A stretch of 64,000 nt of DNA from Distichodus sexfasciatus (taxonomy: Eukaryota; Chordata; Actinopteri; Characiformes; Distichodontidae), in NCBI GenBank assembly GCA_032718565.1, contig JAVGVS010000160.1, positions 602,385-666,384 of the forward strand. Reading direction: 5' to 3'. A program made the translations under genes and the position numbers. Shown one piece after another: positions 22,805 through 34,836 of this stretch (the stretch's first letter is position 1; each line of letters starts with the position of its first letter). The notes beneath the pieces are model-generated. The model worked only from the letters and a program-made list of their open reading frames with translations, was not told the DNA's origin and searched no databases.

Positions 22805-23169
22805 TCATTCATTCATTCATTCATTATCTGAACCGCTTAATCCCAACTGGGGTTGCGGGGGACTGGCGCCTAACCCGGGAACTTACGGGCGCAAGGCAGG
22901 GAACAACCCTGGGCAGGCACCAACACACCACAGGACACACACACTTACACAATCACACAAACATTTACACCTTATGGGGCAATTTAGAGTCGCCAGTTAA
23001 CCTATAGTGGACTGTGGGAGGAACCCGGAGCACCCGGAGGAAACCCACGTGAACACGCGGAGAGCATGCAAACTCCACACAGGAAGGCCCTACGGCTGTC
23101 CCTGGGGTTCGAACCCAGGGCCTTCTCGTTGTGAGGTGGCAGCGCTAACCACTGCCCCATTGTGCCACC
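22805..23169 (-). mobile_element. tRNA-derived SINE with (ATGA)n tail
   Basis: The minus strand opens GGTGGCACAATGGGGCAGTG (A-box region, near 23167) with a B box GGTTCGAACCC near 23107-23117. The body has CACCCGGAGGAAACCC and GACTGTGGGAGGAACCCGG (plus-strand reading), the CGGTTCAGATAATG block, and an (ATGA)n tail, seen as TCATTCATTCATTCATT at about 22805-22823. It is flanked by a 13-bp duplication with one mismatch. Such a tRNA head with an ATGA tail indicates mobilisation by an L2/CR1-type LINE (family knowledge). It is well preserved and relatively young. The open frames across it on both strands are not genes. Confidence 0.85.
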
Positions 23170-23182
23170 CACTGTTGAATAT
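23170..23182. repeat. SINE target-site duplication, right
   Basis: CACTGTTGAATAT, matching 22792-22804 with one substitution. Confidence 0.75.
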
Positions 23183-23601
23183 ATGGGATAGAATTTCATC
23201 ACCATGTCAATAAGTTTTGAAAATATGGCTGAAACATTTCAAAATCCACTCAGGTTCTGATTCTTCCCATTCAGTTAAGCAGTTAAATTAATTAGTCCCA
23301 ACAAATAGTCGGTTTCAAAACCTTGAAATAGATGTATGTGCTATCTGCACACAGCTATTTATCATTCAACAGTAAAATGACCAAATCATTGTAACTAGCC
23401 CATCAGTTAAGCTTTCATAAGCATAACACATTCCTTAACTAAACAAGTGTGGGTTTCCTCTGGAAAACATTTTAACATATTGTATCCCTGTTTTTATTAT
23501 TTCAGGATTTTTTCTTGCTACGCAATGCTATTCAACACGATTCCGCAGCTCATTACTATCAAGAAGTCAACTCATGACGGATTTCAAAATATACTTAAAA
23601 A
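23183..23601. other. Unique non-coding stretch
   Basis: AT-rich spacer between the SINE and the 0.9-kb transposon. No gene or repeat seen. Confidence 0.5.
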
Positions 23602-24520
23602 CCTAGTAAGGTGAAAACCATCCTTGGTTTGGTAATATGTGCAATGTGTCAGAAAACTGTGTCTGAAAAGAAAACCCCTGAAGTCATTTTTACGACGTTA
23701 TGGAGTTATGCAGTTTAACAGTTTTTCACGACTTTTCACAGTAGGTCTAAGTAGGGTTGGACTAAAACACAGCCTGCCTACGTGTAGAGGTTATGTTTAG
23801 CATAGTCCTGCCCAGATCTACTACTCTGGCTCTGCCCACCTACATAGCATCAGTAGCCTACCTGCTAGTCTGGGCAAGTTCGCTAGGAGAGTCTGTCATA
23901 TGCTAAGTCTGAAGCAGTTCCTAATATCTCCATTCCCTCACCGTTGATAGCTGCTGTTGAACCAGCAAGTGTAAGTTGACCTATTTTGTGTTCTCATAAA
24001 CTGTAAAATATGACGTGTATGTTTAACGTGTAGTAAAGAACTCCAAATGATTAGCAAATGCATGACAACACGCAGCTAATCCGTATGAGCTAGCTCAGAT
24101 GTGAATTATAGCAGTGATGTTATGCACGGTAAAATGTAAGTTAGCAAACTATCTGCACTAATCTATCAACTCTCACATTTTTTCAGTGTTCCTCTGTCAT
24201 TTTAGCCTTTGCCCCGCTGTTCTCCCACTTAAATATTTCCCCGACATTATCCCGTGTTGTATTCCGTATTAGCCCAGACTGTGCTTACTATTATGTGCTT
24301 TACAATCAATGGGTAGGGGCTCTGTAGTAGTGGGCGATGCTTCAGCGCTTTGAGTCAACACACCTACAGCATCCGAGCATAGAAAGTGCCGCCTGTATTT
24401 TTACCACTTTGAAACTTAATTTAACAATGTTCATATTTGCTTAAATTGACAACGTGATTAGTGACAACTGTTTCTTTGATATGTGAAACTTAGAGCTGAT
24501 ATTATTCTCACCTTACTGGG
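23602..24520 (+). mobile_element. 0.9-kb non-autonomous DNA transposon, copy A
   Basis: Terminal inverted repeats: CCTAGTAAGGTGAAAAC at the left and TTCTCACCTTACTGGG at the right. Nearly the whole length matches copy B (42593-43387) in reverse complement, including TCCGTATGAGCTAGCTCA, TAAAGAACTCCAAATGATTA and GACATTATCCCGTGTTGTAT. No coding frame. I could not identify a convincing target duplication, so the superfamily is open. Confidence 0.75.
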
Positions 24521-27500
24521 TTATGCACCGTGCTACAGCCTTTTTCCACAGTACTGTTCCTTCTGGGGCTGCTGTAAAGGTCAGTCATTAAGTCCTTAGG
24601 CATGGCCACATGGTGACCACAGCAGCTTGTCAATGCTGTCTGTCTGACTGTACAAATGGGAGAGGAGGCTGGTAGAAATGTTTAGCTCTTGTACACTTGT
24701 TGCATGTCCACAGTGGTTTAAAGGACAAGATGATCAGAGCTGGACAGCACTGGCATTTGGGTGGGCTGACCACATGTCCCCACCAGTACCCTTTATCCAA
24801 TAAGACACATTTTTCCTGAGCAATCAAGACCTCTGCCAGGCCACTCAACATTCTAATGGTCTCAAGCAACAAAATCCAAATAAATAATCCTTGAATGAAT
24901 GCACTTACACCACTGAGGCACACATTCATTTTTGTGTTCTGTGTGATGAAAAAATAACACATTGCTTGTTGTAATAGAAGGAAATGCCACCCAGATCTGC
25001 CTCGAATCAGTTTCAAAAGAGAAACAAAGCAATGTGCCAGCACCGGAGCCAGCGAGCAACATGGAAGGTTATTTCAGGCCTTATGGTTGAATAACAATGG
25101 ATTTGTTTATTTAGTGTGCAATACATACGGCTCTAACTTTGTTTTGCACATGAATGTAGCCATCTCGGGTAACAGGAGAAGTTTTGCTAAACACATTTAC
25201 TTGCATCATTAGGGTTTTTGGCTTTTACTCTGCATGCATGCGTTCCAGGCCACGTAGGTCACACATTGGGTGTCACATCTTGACCCAAGGCAGAAAGGAA
25301 AAGCTAATTGCAAGGAAGCAGTTCATCAGACTTTCCGTTTGAGAGCATTACATTTAGTAAACTAGACTGTGTTCAGGTTTTATACTTGGCAGTGACAGCA
25401 GCAATTTCCCAGAATGCCGGTATAACTTCTGTGCCCAGTGTTTGTTCACCTGTTTGAAGGAATAATGGCTAGTGACTGCAGATGACATCGTTATGGAATC
25501 ATCGTCACAGATCCTTGACTTTCACCTGATTCGACACACTGAGTATGTGGATTAGGTAGAGTGTCTGTCACCTTGTATTTGTAATTTGCCTTGAATGTTG
25601 CAACCAGATTTCAAAGGAAACACATCAAGTCAGGGCAGTACGCCATAATTTCCTGCCAATGAAGCCATACGAAAACCTAACAACACCAAGAGTCTGAGTG
25701 TGCTCCTGGCGCTCGTCTTGCATTCAATTCTTGCGAATAATGAGATCCCAGTGGTTGTGACATTCCCTGGCTCAAAGACTCAGATATGACAAAAGTTATT
25801 TCAAAAAAAGCCAATAAAGTTAGGATTGAACTCATTTGATTCATCAACATGGCATTCACCTTGACACTGTATGCAGCCATTTTTATACAGCTTCACACAC
25901 CATATTAGACATGTTGTATCAGAACTGGTAGAAAGAAGATAGATTTTGATGTTGTTTATCTAAAATAGGAACCTTCGTTTAGTGCCTTTGTGGTCTTTGC
26001 GGTTGTGTTGAAGTTGAATATACACTGTACTTTCTCATGCCCGACGCCATGGATGTGAGCCACGGAAACACTCATGAAATTGTTCATGACTTGAGGCGGC
26101 ACAATTTCCATGACCTGCTTTTGGGAGCGGAGCATTGAGAGAGGAGGGGGGCGGCTGCTTGTCTCACAACGCCATGTTTAAGTTGTTTCTGCGGTTTTAG
26201 AGTCTGCGCTGGTTCATATTGCATTTTTGCCCTCATTGCCTCAGGAAAGCATCAAATTCAAAGTAAACACTTGAAGTTTTGTCTACACAATCCCCAAAAG
26301 TTTTCAGTAGCCTCACCACACTGGAACATGTTTTTGTTCCTATAAGCAACATTACAGTCTTAAATCAACGTCTACACAATCGATCTCCACTATACACCAT
26401 GTGGTTAAACATCACCTGAGAATACACCACAGGACATACTTTTAAAACTAGTACACACAGCCCAGCTCGGCCAAACCAGCTTAAACTATGTTTTGAATGG
26501 TTGGACAACTTCAACAGCCAGCAAATAACCATCATCATACCAATGCAATTTAATTCCATCACCAAAAAAAACAAGAGCAAGATGGTTTTAACTCAGTTTA
26601 AACAGATTACAAAACATTTCCAAAAGAAACAGAATCCTTCTAACCTGAGATCAGTCAAGCTGTGGGTAAGGCAATAGTTCTGTATTTTGTAAATGCCTTT
26701 GTAGATAACCTATGTCCTCATATCCTGCTGTGTCACAGTGAAGCCGGAGGAAGGAGTGCGAAAAGGCCAGAGAGACTGGCATGTAGTTAGGGGGAAATGG
26801 ACGTCAACGGGTCCCCTTTAGCCTTAATCTGAGATGGCCATGACTACACGTTAACACTTCCTGTCACCTTTGCCTTTCATTGGATATCAACCTCGGTGTA
26901 GTGACATCAACAAAAACCTGTGACACACATTTTTTTGTGATGTGTTAAAATAATGGGTGATTCAGGAATAACAACAATGGACAAAGCAGATTTTTGTACA
27001 TAAACAACAACATGAGGGCCACAAATTGGACCCCAGTGTGTGATTTTTAGACTAGTGGGGAACCTGTCAAAATATAGAGGTATCCGTAGAGAGGGCAATA
27101 ATCTGCTTTATGATGCTAGATTAATTTAAATTTACGTGTCTATTTAATACCCCAAGGAGTGTTTAGGTACATATATGTATTACTTCTCTGATTAAAACAG
27201 CATGGAGGAAGATAGATTTAAGTTAGTTTATGATGTAGTATATGTCATTTGGTACTTTGAAGTTGTTCAAGTTGATCACCAGTTCTAAATGCCGTTTAAG
27301 ATTATATTAATATATTAATATTAAAATAGTCACAGATAAAGTTAGTCTAGTGAAGAATAAGCTTGTGTCCAGTATAAAGCAGCATAATTCTCTCTCTTTC
27401 TCTCCCTCTCTCAGAGATTAGAGAAGGCCTCTGCCTGATGGACAATGCAAACACACTGTCATTTCCCTCCTGATTATGGGGCGTGTGGAGTTTAGGCAAA

Positions 27501-28161
27501 TATTTGACTGACCGGTTCTGTTTTTAGCCTTTTTTTCTTGGGGATATATGGCTGACTGCTTGTAAGAACCTCTCTTGAGCCTGACTTGAGCCCTCCTTTG
27601 TTCTCTGGCCTGAATCGGCCACCAAATTACTGTCACAACCGCCAAGAGGAGAAGCAGTGCTACGTTTCCCCTCCGCCGCTAACAAGCCTGCTCATGGCAG
27701 AAAGACAAAGAGCTCTCTGGCTCACAACAACAGCATTTCAGTGGTTTTGGAAGATTTGAGTACAGCCTTCCCATAACTATGTCGTTAGATTCATATTTTT
27801 CTGCTTTGTTTTTGGAAAAGTGAACAAAACTTCATTCATTTCACGCTATGTTTATGATATTAAACCCTTCAAAGAGTCACTACAAAGTCTTATTTAGGGA
27901 GTTCTGCACGTTTTAGTGTCATAGAACAAACTAAAAATATGTTTTTATTTTCAGTGAAACTTTCATTATATGCTTCTTGACTTTACATACTGGTCTATGA
28001 TGCAGTTATTGTACATTTTGTTGTAGTTTTTCCTACAGTAATCTTTTTATGTTAAACAAATATGGATGAACATAGACATATTCAACACATATAAATGCAA
28101 AACAAAATGTATTTCATAACACAATTAATCATGCAGATACACTTACACTTTTATTTGTCCA

Positions 28162-28162
<1 letters not shown>
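24521..28162. other. Unique non-coding stretch
   Basis: No gene or transposon terminus recognised over about 3.6 kb. The 137-codon minus frame (24630-25043) has no domain and overlaps another open frame. Two islands are less AT-rich: about 26040-26260, and 27410-27720 with the palindrome CAAATATTTG at 27497-27506. Both might be regulatory. Confidence 0.5.
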
Positions 28163-28199
<37 letters not shown>

Positions 28200-28238
28200 T
28201 ATCACTATCATTATCATCATTATCATTATCATCATGAT
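28163..28238. repeat. (ATC)n microsatellite
   Basis: A pure TCA/ATC run to about 28199, then an imperfect tail of TATCAT and TATCATCA. It produces a poly-His and His/Tyr stretch in the frame 28095-28466, which is therefore an artefact. Confidence 0.95.
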
Positions 28239-29030
28239 AAAACCAAACCTCCAGATCCAGCAAAAATTTTACATAAAGTTTTCTTCAAAAAATGCCAACA
28301 CAGACTCACATTGCATCACGTGGGTGACGATAAAGTGCATGCTGGTGTTTTTCTTTTCTTCTGCTGGTACAGAAAACTTGTAAAACTTAAGCTCTCCCAT
28401 GTGTGTCGAGTGGATTCCTTGCCTGTTTTTCAGCAACTTAATTTAGAGTTTTTTGTGTATGTGTAATGCTGACTCCTTTAAACAGCTAAATTTTATTTTT
28501 TAAATAATTGACAAGATCATAACTATGATGACATGACTCATCAGAACGACTAGGATGGAGATGCAGTATGAGCCATAAAGCTCTGTCTAACCTGCAGACA
28601 AGCTCATTAGGGCCCCTAAAGAATGTAAACATGACCTGCTGATACTGACTATGTAGCCTTTAAGAGCAGACTTTGATCATTATCACTTGATGTGGCTGAT
28701 GTTTATCATCTGTGCTTCACCCCCCTTTTTTCAGGGCGCCTGCTCTCTGGTTTGCGTCTGAGCAACTGCACTTGAACTTGAGCCCCCAACATTGTTTATA
28801 GCAAGCAGGGTTTAGTATGCATGCATCTGCTTATTTGTCAACCTTTTTGGGGGATGAAACACCACACAAAAAAGTCTGTCCCGTTCGGGCTGACCCGTTA
28901 CGAGGTGCGGTGCTCGATCCTATGAGCAGGAGGGGTCCACAACGCTGCTGTTTCTCTTCCACAGTCTGCAAACTTTTTGTGCAATCTGGCACTCATTTGA
29001 CAGCTTGAAGTTGGTAACTCTCAGACCCGG
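28239..29030. other. Unique non-coding stretch
   Basis: AT-rich to about 28700, then GC-richer. No gene, transposon end or RNA gene recognised. Confidence 0.5.
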
Positions 29031-29240
29031 TTACAAATAGCGAGTCAGGAGGAATTTACCGAGTAATAAAGGCCTTTTCGCCCCCCCTTCCTTTGCTCTT
29101 GAGTTAAAATAATGTTGTTCTGGGTATAATCATCCAATTAGGGCGAGAGGCTGCTCTTGGAATGGCTGAGGATCGCATTTCAAAGAGTCCTGTCTGGCAG
29201 CCGGTACGCTGATGGTAAGATAGCCAATCGCGTGGCGGCT
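29031..29240. promoter_or_regulatory. Candidate conserved non-coding element
   Basis: Repeat-free patch with CCAATTAG (29134-29141), AGTAATAAAGGCC near 29061 and a GC-rich end (CGTGGCGGCTGG). Motif and composition evidence only. Confidence 0.25.
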
Positions 29241-29252
29241 GGGTACTGCGTG

Positions 29253-29529
29253 TTGGTGTGTGTGTGTGTTGCAAGCTGTTCTGTGATTGTAGGGACCTCA
29301 CTGTCCCCTTAAAAATATGAAAAATATGAGAGTTTGACACTTTGTGAGGACAGTGAGTCCTCATAAGGAAAATGTTTTTTTTGCTAAATTAGTTTTCATT
29401 CATTAAAATTTTTTTAAGTTTACTGAGGTTAATGTTAGGGGTGGAGTTTTATTTTGACTGAGTACTTATGGGAGTCAGTGTAAGGTCCTCACAACGTGAG
29501 ATGTAAATGTTTGTGTTTGTGTGTGTAGT
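29253..29529. repeat. Dispersed GAGGAC/GTCCTC repeat with TG flanks
   Basis: (TG)n at 29253-29269, then GTAGGGACCTCACTGTCCCC, TTGTGAGGACAGTGAGTCCTCATAA, a central AT-rich part, AAGGTCCTCACAACGTGAG, and TTTGTGTTTGTGTGTGTAG. A TG-rich end with tGTGAGGAC and GTCCTCAtaa blocks recurs at 45980-46300 and, weakly, at 63070-63432. It has the look of a common fish repeat of uncertain class. Confidence 0.5.
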
Positions 29530-30984
29530 GGAGAAAGCATTCTTGTGCGCCTGTGTAGGATTGCGTGAGACGGTGTGCCACTTGCTCCACAAATAGTATA
29601 GAAGCCATTGTGCATGCTGGACGCTTATCAATGATCCATCTTAGACATTCTTGCCTTATTTCTCTTTATGCTAAACTCCACATCTCTCCCCACTGCCTTT
29701 TCCAAAACCAAATGGAGCCCTGAAAACTCTGGCCGCTCTTTACCAGCTGAGGGAGCAGCATGACCTCATACTTTAACAGTTTTGATGTTATGATTAGTCT
29801 GATGCTGTATTTTACTGGTTGCTCTGGACTGGGTACGCTTGGGGTCACTGAGGTTGCAGTGGGTACACGAAGACCTTTATGAGAATGGTGACATGACAGG
29901 GAGCTAATGTGAAAGATGGCCTTGAGTCAGGTTTCTTGTTTATGAATTACGGGCAGATCTTTCTTCAAGACTGTCAGCAGTAACACCCTGGCACTGGCAA
30001 CTTTAGAGTTTGGGGGGTTGGACATGAGGTGAGTAGAAAGAGTCAAGGAAGGTTAGAAAGAGAGAAAGAGAGAGAGAAAATTTTGCAGAGCACATTGGGT
30101 GGGGCCTGGTGCATGAGCTGTATTCAGGGTAATTACAGACTCCCATGTGGGTATTACTAAGGTCCCAGCCATGCAGAGTCAATGCATGGCCACTTTCCCA
30201 CTGCAGTTAAGGAGAAAAAAGCAAAATGTAAAGCCGAACTGAGAAATATAAAACACATAGCACAGAGTTGTTTGCTTTAATTGAACAATTCCAGCTCTGT
30301 GTGCCTCCATCTCTGTGCGGCTGTTTGGCTACTACCAGAAATATCTTCAACTATATAGGTTCTTGTTTTATTATCCACTTGGGCCTAGGTATTTTTCAGA
30401 TGATGTAAGTTTCAGTTACTGACAAAGGTCTCCTCTTTTGAGGTCTGTCATCACTGTCAGGAAAAGGGAGAAAGGGTGGAGGAAGTTGGGGGAAAGGCGT
30501 AAAGACTTAGTTATGTCCACTTGCCTCCACAATCCCTTCTGCCTGATTCAGACATAGTATTTGAGGGTTATGAGGACAAGTGGACCAGAATTATAACTGT
30601 TTTCTGCAACAGTAAGTGTAACTGTCTAAGTATATTTGTTGTTGCCTTTCCAAGATCTTCAGTCTCTAAAATTATTGCCAAAGAGTGTCTTGCTGGCCCA
30701 AATGTTTGAGAAAACTTTACTCATACCAGTGGCTAATACCACCAGCATTTCAGACTTTGTAATCCATCTGAAGCTAAGCTGGTGTAGGTCTGACCAATAC
30801 TTTGAAAGGACACCAAGTAGAAAAGCTGCTTTTCTGCCATAGTGGTGATGACCTGGCCAACAGGTCTTCCTGTGGGCTCTGTAGATCTTAGTGCAGTGAT
30901 AGAGACTGAAAAGATGGCACTGTCCTTCAGAACAGGCCTGACTTTTGGAGTTTATGAAACCTCTCTTGATGTCTTTATAAAAGA
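29530..30984. other. Unique non-coding stretch
   Basis: A purine-rich patch (GAAAGAGAGAAAGAGAGAG) is near 30055-30080. Short frames such as 30521-30709 lack domains. No gene seen. Confidence 0.5.
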
Positions 30985-31210
30985 GTAGGGGTGAAATCCC
31001 AACATCAAGCTAAATTGAACCACCATGACCCTTTCTAACCCGGCCTCCTAATCATCCCTTCTATGTACTTGGTAAACTCTGGTGCCCCTTTTACCATCTT
31101 AGCTAAAGTATTGTGAATGTACTGCTCAAAATGGCTGGAACTGCACGTTGGTGGCTCCATACTGACTTTGGGTGTCTAAAAAGTGCTTAATAAATGTAGC
31201 ATTCATAAAT
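30985..31210 (+). repeat. Dispersed repeat, probable SINE 3' portion
   Basis: Contains CTCAAAATGGCTGGAACTGC, CACGTTGGTGGCTCCATACT and the end GTGTCTAAAAAGTGCTTAATAA, then ATGTAGCATTC. The phrase 'gtgtctaaaaagcgctatataaatgta' is a familiar 3' end of a fish SINE-like repeat (from memory, not searched). The 5' end is not defined here. Confidence 0.45.
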
Positions 31211-34200
31211 AAATTCATACTCTGTTTTCTGCATTGAAGTAAATCTTTCTGCAAATAAGTTACCCGTGTACATGTCCCCGTGTACAGGGATGAATAAAAA
31301 TGTGGTTATGCTTCTTTTTAAAATAAGTAGTAGACTCATTTAGGGCACAGTCCATATCCCAGTAATCTTTGCCAGTTGGCTTCCGAGATGTCATTCACAT
31401 TCATAGCCACACACAGCAGGGTCACTGATCCCCTGCCACTGCAGAAGGCCTATCTGAATGATGTCACTGTGTTAATTGATAATTAGCTCAGCCTTGCATA
31501 CTGTATCATCTCACATTTCCACAGTTGTAGCCACTTACTGGGCGTTACATTCTCCCGGGGGTTAACTCAGGAATATGTATAGAATTGCAGTCGAAGGGGT
31601 GCAGCAAGGGTGTATATTTAGTCCAGCAAGCAGGTGCAATAAATCTTTCTTTTTTTTCTCTAGTGGGCATGCTAGAAGCAGAGGGAAGTAGGGACAAATG
31701 CATATGTAGCCTCTGTCACTTCAAAGATCCAGGCCTACTGACTGACATCTGTATTTTCGGATGAAGTGGTTCACGTTTGTGTCCATCTATACTCTGATTT
31801 GTGATTAGAAAATGCACAAAGATAGTTGTGCAATGAACAACTTAAGTCATTTTGTACGTATTGCTGTGTTTAGGAATATTCATCTAGATCACTGCTTATA
31901 TAATCTCATTACTGTAGGATTATTGGCAAAATCATGAAAAAAAGATTATTATGAAAACTGCCCACGCAGCATTCTGACTCCTTCATCCTTTATCCGTCGT
32001 ATATTATATGGACCTTCACTGTATTCAGTAGAAACTGAAGCTACATCGTCTCGTCTTACTTTTATATTGCTGAGCTGACAATAAAGTTTACTTTTGACTT
32101 TAACTTGCCTATGACTAAATACACAGCAAAAACAAGACATAAATTCGCACTATTCCATGCAGTCTGCTTACAAATCGTATAAATTCACTCATGTTCCCTT
32201 GTTAAAAAGCACTTTTTATGTTTCTGATTTTATAACATATTTTTCATAAGATTTTGCTGTACTTCTTTACTACTTTGCCAGCACAACAGGCCTCTCCGGG
32301 CAGATAAGTGCCTGAGTCTTTGCCCGCTCTGGTTAGCTCATGCTGCTGTAAGAATCCGAGGCATGAGCGCATTGAACCCAATATCGTGTAATATTACATT
32401 GTGGTTACCATCTAAATGTGGAGTTAGCTTTGAACTTCTCCTTCCCTTTTTCAATATTGTAACACGGCAGGACCAAAACCAGTGTCTGGTTCTTATTTCG
32501 GGTTTCATAAAATGGACCGACTGAATGCATTTGATTTCATCTCAGCAAAATGTCCATCTGCTGCAAAGACTGTACATAGATTTAAGTATTTTTCCTATCA
32601 AAAAATCTTAAAGGTGTCATATTCACAAGGCTGTTGACCATAAAGGAACAATCTTCTTTTCTTCTCTCTCTCTTTTCTCTCGCTTTCTGTCTTTGTGTTT
32701 GTGTATTTGTCATCTTTTTGATGAATTCTTTTTCAAGAACTACCTTTTAAAGTTTAATGTACCACTTAATTTAATTTTTGAATGGGTTACAATTTACATA
32801 CACACACAAACAAATACGGACACCCACCCACCACTAAGCTAATTAAGGAGTCGAAGTCCCCTATTATTACAAAATGAAATGACTGCAAATCTAAATGTAG
32901 AGCAGGTTTTAAGACCCCAAAGAGAAAATCGTTCCCAATCTCCTGGTGTGTATTCAGATTTGCCTGCAAAAGTCGCCAAACTAAACACACACACACTCAC
33001 CACACACACACATTATATAAACAGCATACAACATGTAACTACAATATCAGTGAATTTAATCACATGCACTATGAAAAGATTTCATATATTGTCAATATAG
33101 CCCAGCAAAGTTCTTTCCAAAACTTTGTTGCTCATTATTTTCACATTACACAAGAGTGGAATTCTATGAGACACTCACAAAGTTGCTCAGAATCCACAAA
33201 GAAATGAAAATATTTTTGTAAAAACAGTGACTTGCTGCAAAACGAATCCAGTTTGTTGACCTTATTATAACGAAATTCAAATATGCCAAAAATCTTTGCA
33301 ACACTGTTTTTCTAGCAACAAACAATACCTTATACTGAACATATCATAGTCTCTGAACTCTTTATGGTGTGCTCTAAATTCTGGATGGAACTGTATACAT
33401 TTTCACTGTTTTAAGAGGAATAAAGGTTCAAAATTTTTGGTGTAGTGTGCTATGTTGGTGGTGATAGACGTATAGGGTATAGGGAGGCTGGAGTTGTGAG
33501 GACTGACGTCTCCAGCCCCAGTGTTTGGGTTCCAGCTCATCCCCAGAGGCGTCTGTAGACCCTCAGTGCTTCCTTATCTAAATGACCATTAACCATCCCT
33601 GCTCCATGTCCAAGGAAGAGAAGGCAACGAAAAAGGGAGATAGAAAAAGAGAGGGGAGGGAGAGAGAGAGAGAGAGCCTGAGATAGAGAATTCATAACAG
33701 CTGATAAGCGAGAGAAGGAGATCCAGTTTACTGCACAGATAGGGCAGGAATGCGCAGCCAAATGATGACTGTGCCCACGACTACATGCCGGCCCCTATCG
33801 GAGCCCGCTAAGATCTATCAGCACATCCGCTCTTTCTCTCTCTCTCCCTTATTTCTTCAAACCAGCGGTTTAATGCCTGCTTACCTCTTTACATTCTTGC
33901 ATTTTTTTGCTTGTCCCAGTGTTTCAAAAAGCTGTTGACTGTCCCAGTCATCTCTTCTTTCCTCACGTCTATTCTTCTTTTCTCTTCTCTCCAGGCAAAA
34001 TCAAACAATGTAGCACTTTATTGTTGTGACTCAATGCAAGGTTGGAGACACAACTGTTTATCAGCAGCAACAGATGACTTTGTCAATTTATTTAGGTCAT
34101 AATGAACACAAAAACACATAACATATCTAATGACGTATGGACTCCACTATCTATTATTGATCTATGCAGTGTTGGTGCTTTGGGACAAATCTTCTTGAAG

Positions 34201-34785
34201 GAAAACTAATTCTTAATCCCTTCCCTTGATTTCGCCATAATACCTTTATGTAACATTCGTTCCCTCCTGAACATCGATGTGTCACTCACTGATGACTCTC
34301 AGTTGAACGACTTCCAAATGCACATGATTGATTGTGATTGGTTCTTTGAAATACAATCAGCCCTTCCTGCAATGCAGGCTGTCCTGTTCACACAATACAA
34401 ACAGCTTCTGGCTTTACGCCATAGTCCAAGTCTCTTTGAGAGTCTGTCTTTGGTTATTGTTGGGTCAGTTATGAAGTAACGCGGTGCAATGTAATGACCT
34501 CCCCCATGGCACTGCGAACGTGAGGTTTGTCACTGGAAAAGGACACAAAGGAATGTGTGTGTGTGTGTGTGCAGAGGGTCTCAGTACAAAGCCTTCAATA
34601 CAGATCCCTACTCCTTCACGAGGCCGGACAGTAACAGGAAACGAGAGCACACACAACACCAAGAGGCCGGCCTCCTGCCGGTATACGGAACCTCTGCGGG
34701 TCACTTGAGGTTTGTTTTCTAATATCATATGCATTTACCTTCATCCTTTTGTTCTAACTCCAGGGACAGTTTCTCTGTTTTGCTC
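31211..34785. other. Unique non-coding stretch
   Basis: No gene supported. Features: CT-rich run near 32656-32690, CA-rich run 32985-33012, purine-rich tract 33612-33676, TG tract about 34553-34572. A less AT-rich patch with CAGATAAG at 32280-32400 may be regulatory. All open frames are short and domain-free. Confidence 0.5.
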
Positions 34786-34836
34786 AGCAGTCCAGTGATG
34801 CTTTTAGACTGTTTATAAGTAGCTTCCCCAACACTC
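34786..34836. repeat. hAT-type element end fragment
   Basis: CAGTCCAGTGATGCTTTTAG followed by ACTGTTTATAAGTAGCTTCCCCAACACT closely matches the right terminus of the hAT-type copy at 1614-1993 (ACTGTTTAAAAATAGCTTCCCCATCACTG). Only about 50 bp are present, so this is a solo end or a very short derivative. Confidence 0.55.

Noticed and set aside
22817..23213. Small protein-coding frames on both strands
   Set aside because: They fall within the tRNA-derived SINE at 22805-23169.
28163..28238. CRISPR array or protein repeat
   Set aside because: It is a simple trinucleotide microsatellite with no spacers.
28095..28466. Histidine-rich protein
   Set aside because: The poly-His run is the translation of the (ATC)n microsatellite at 28163-28238.
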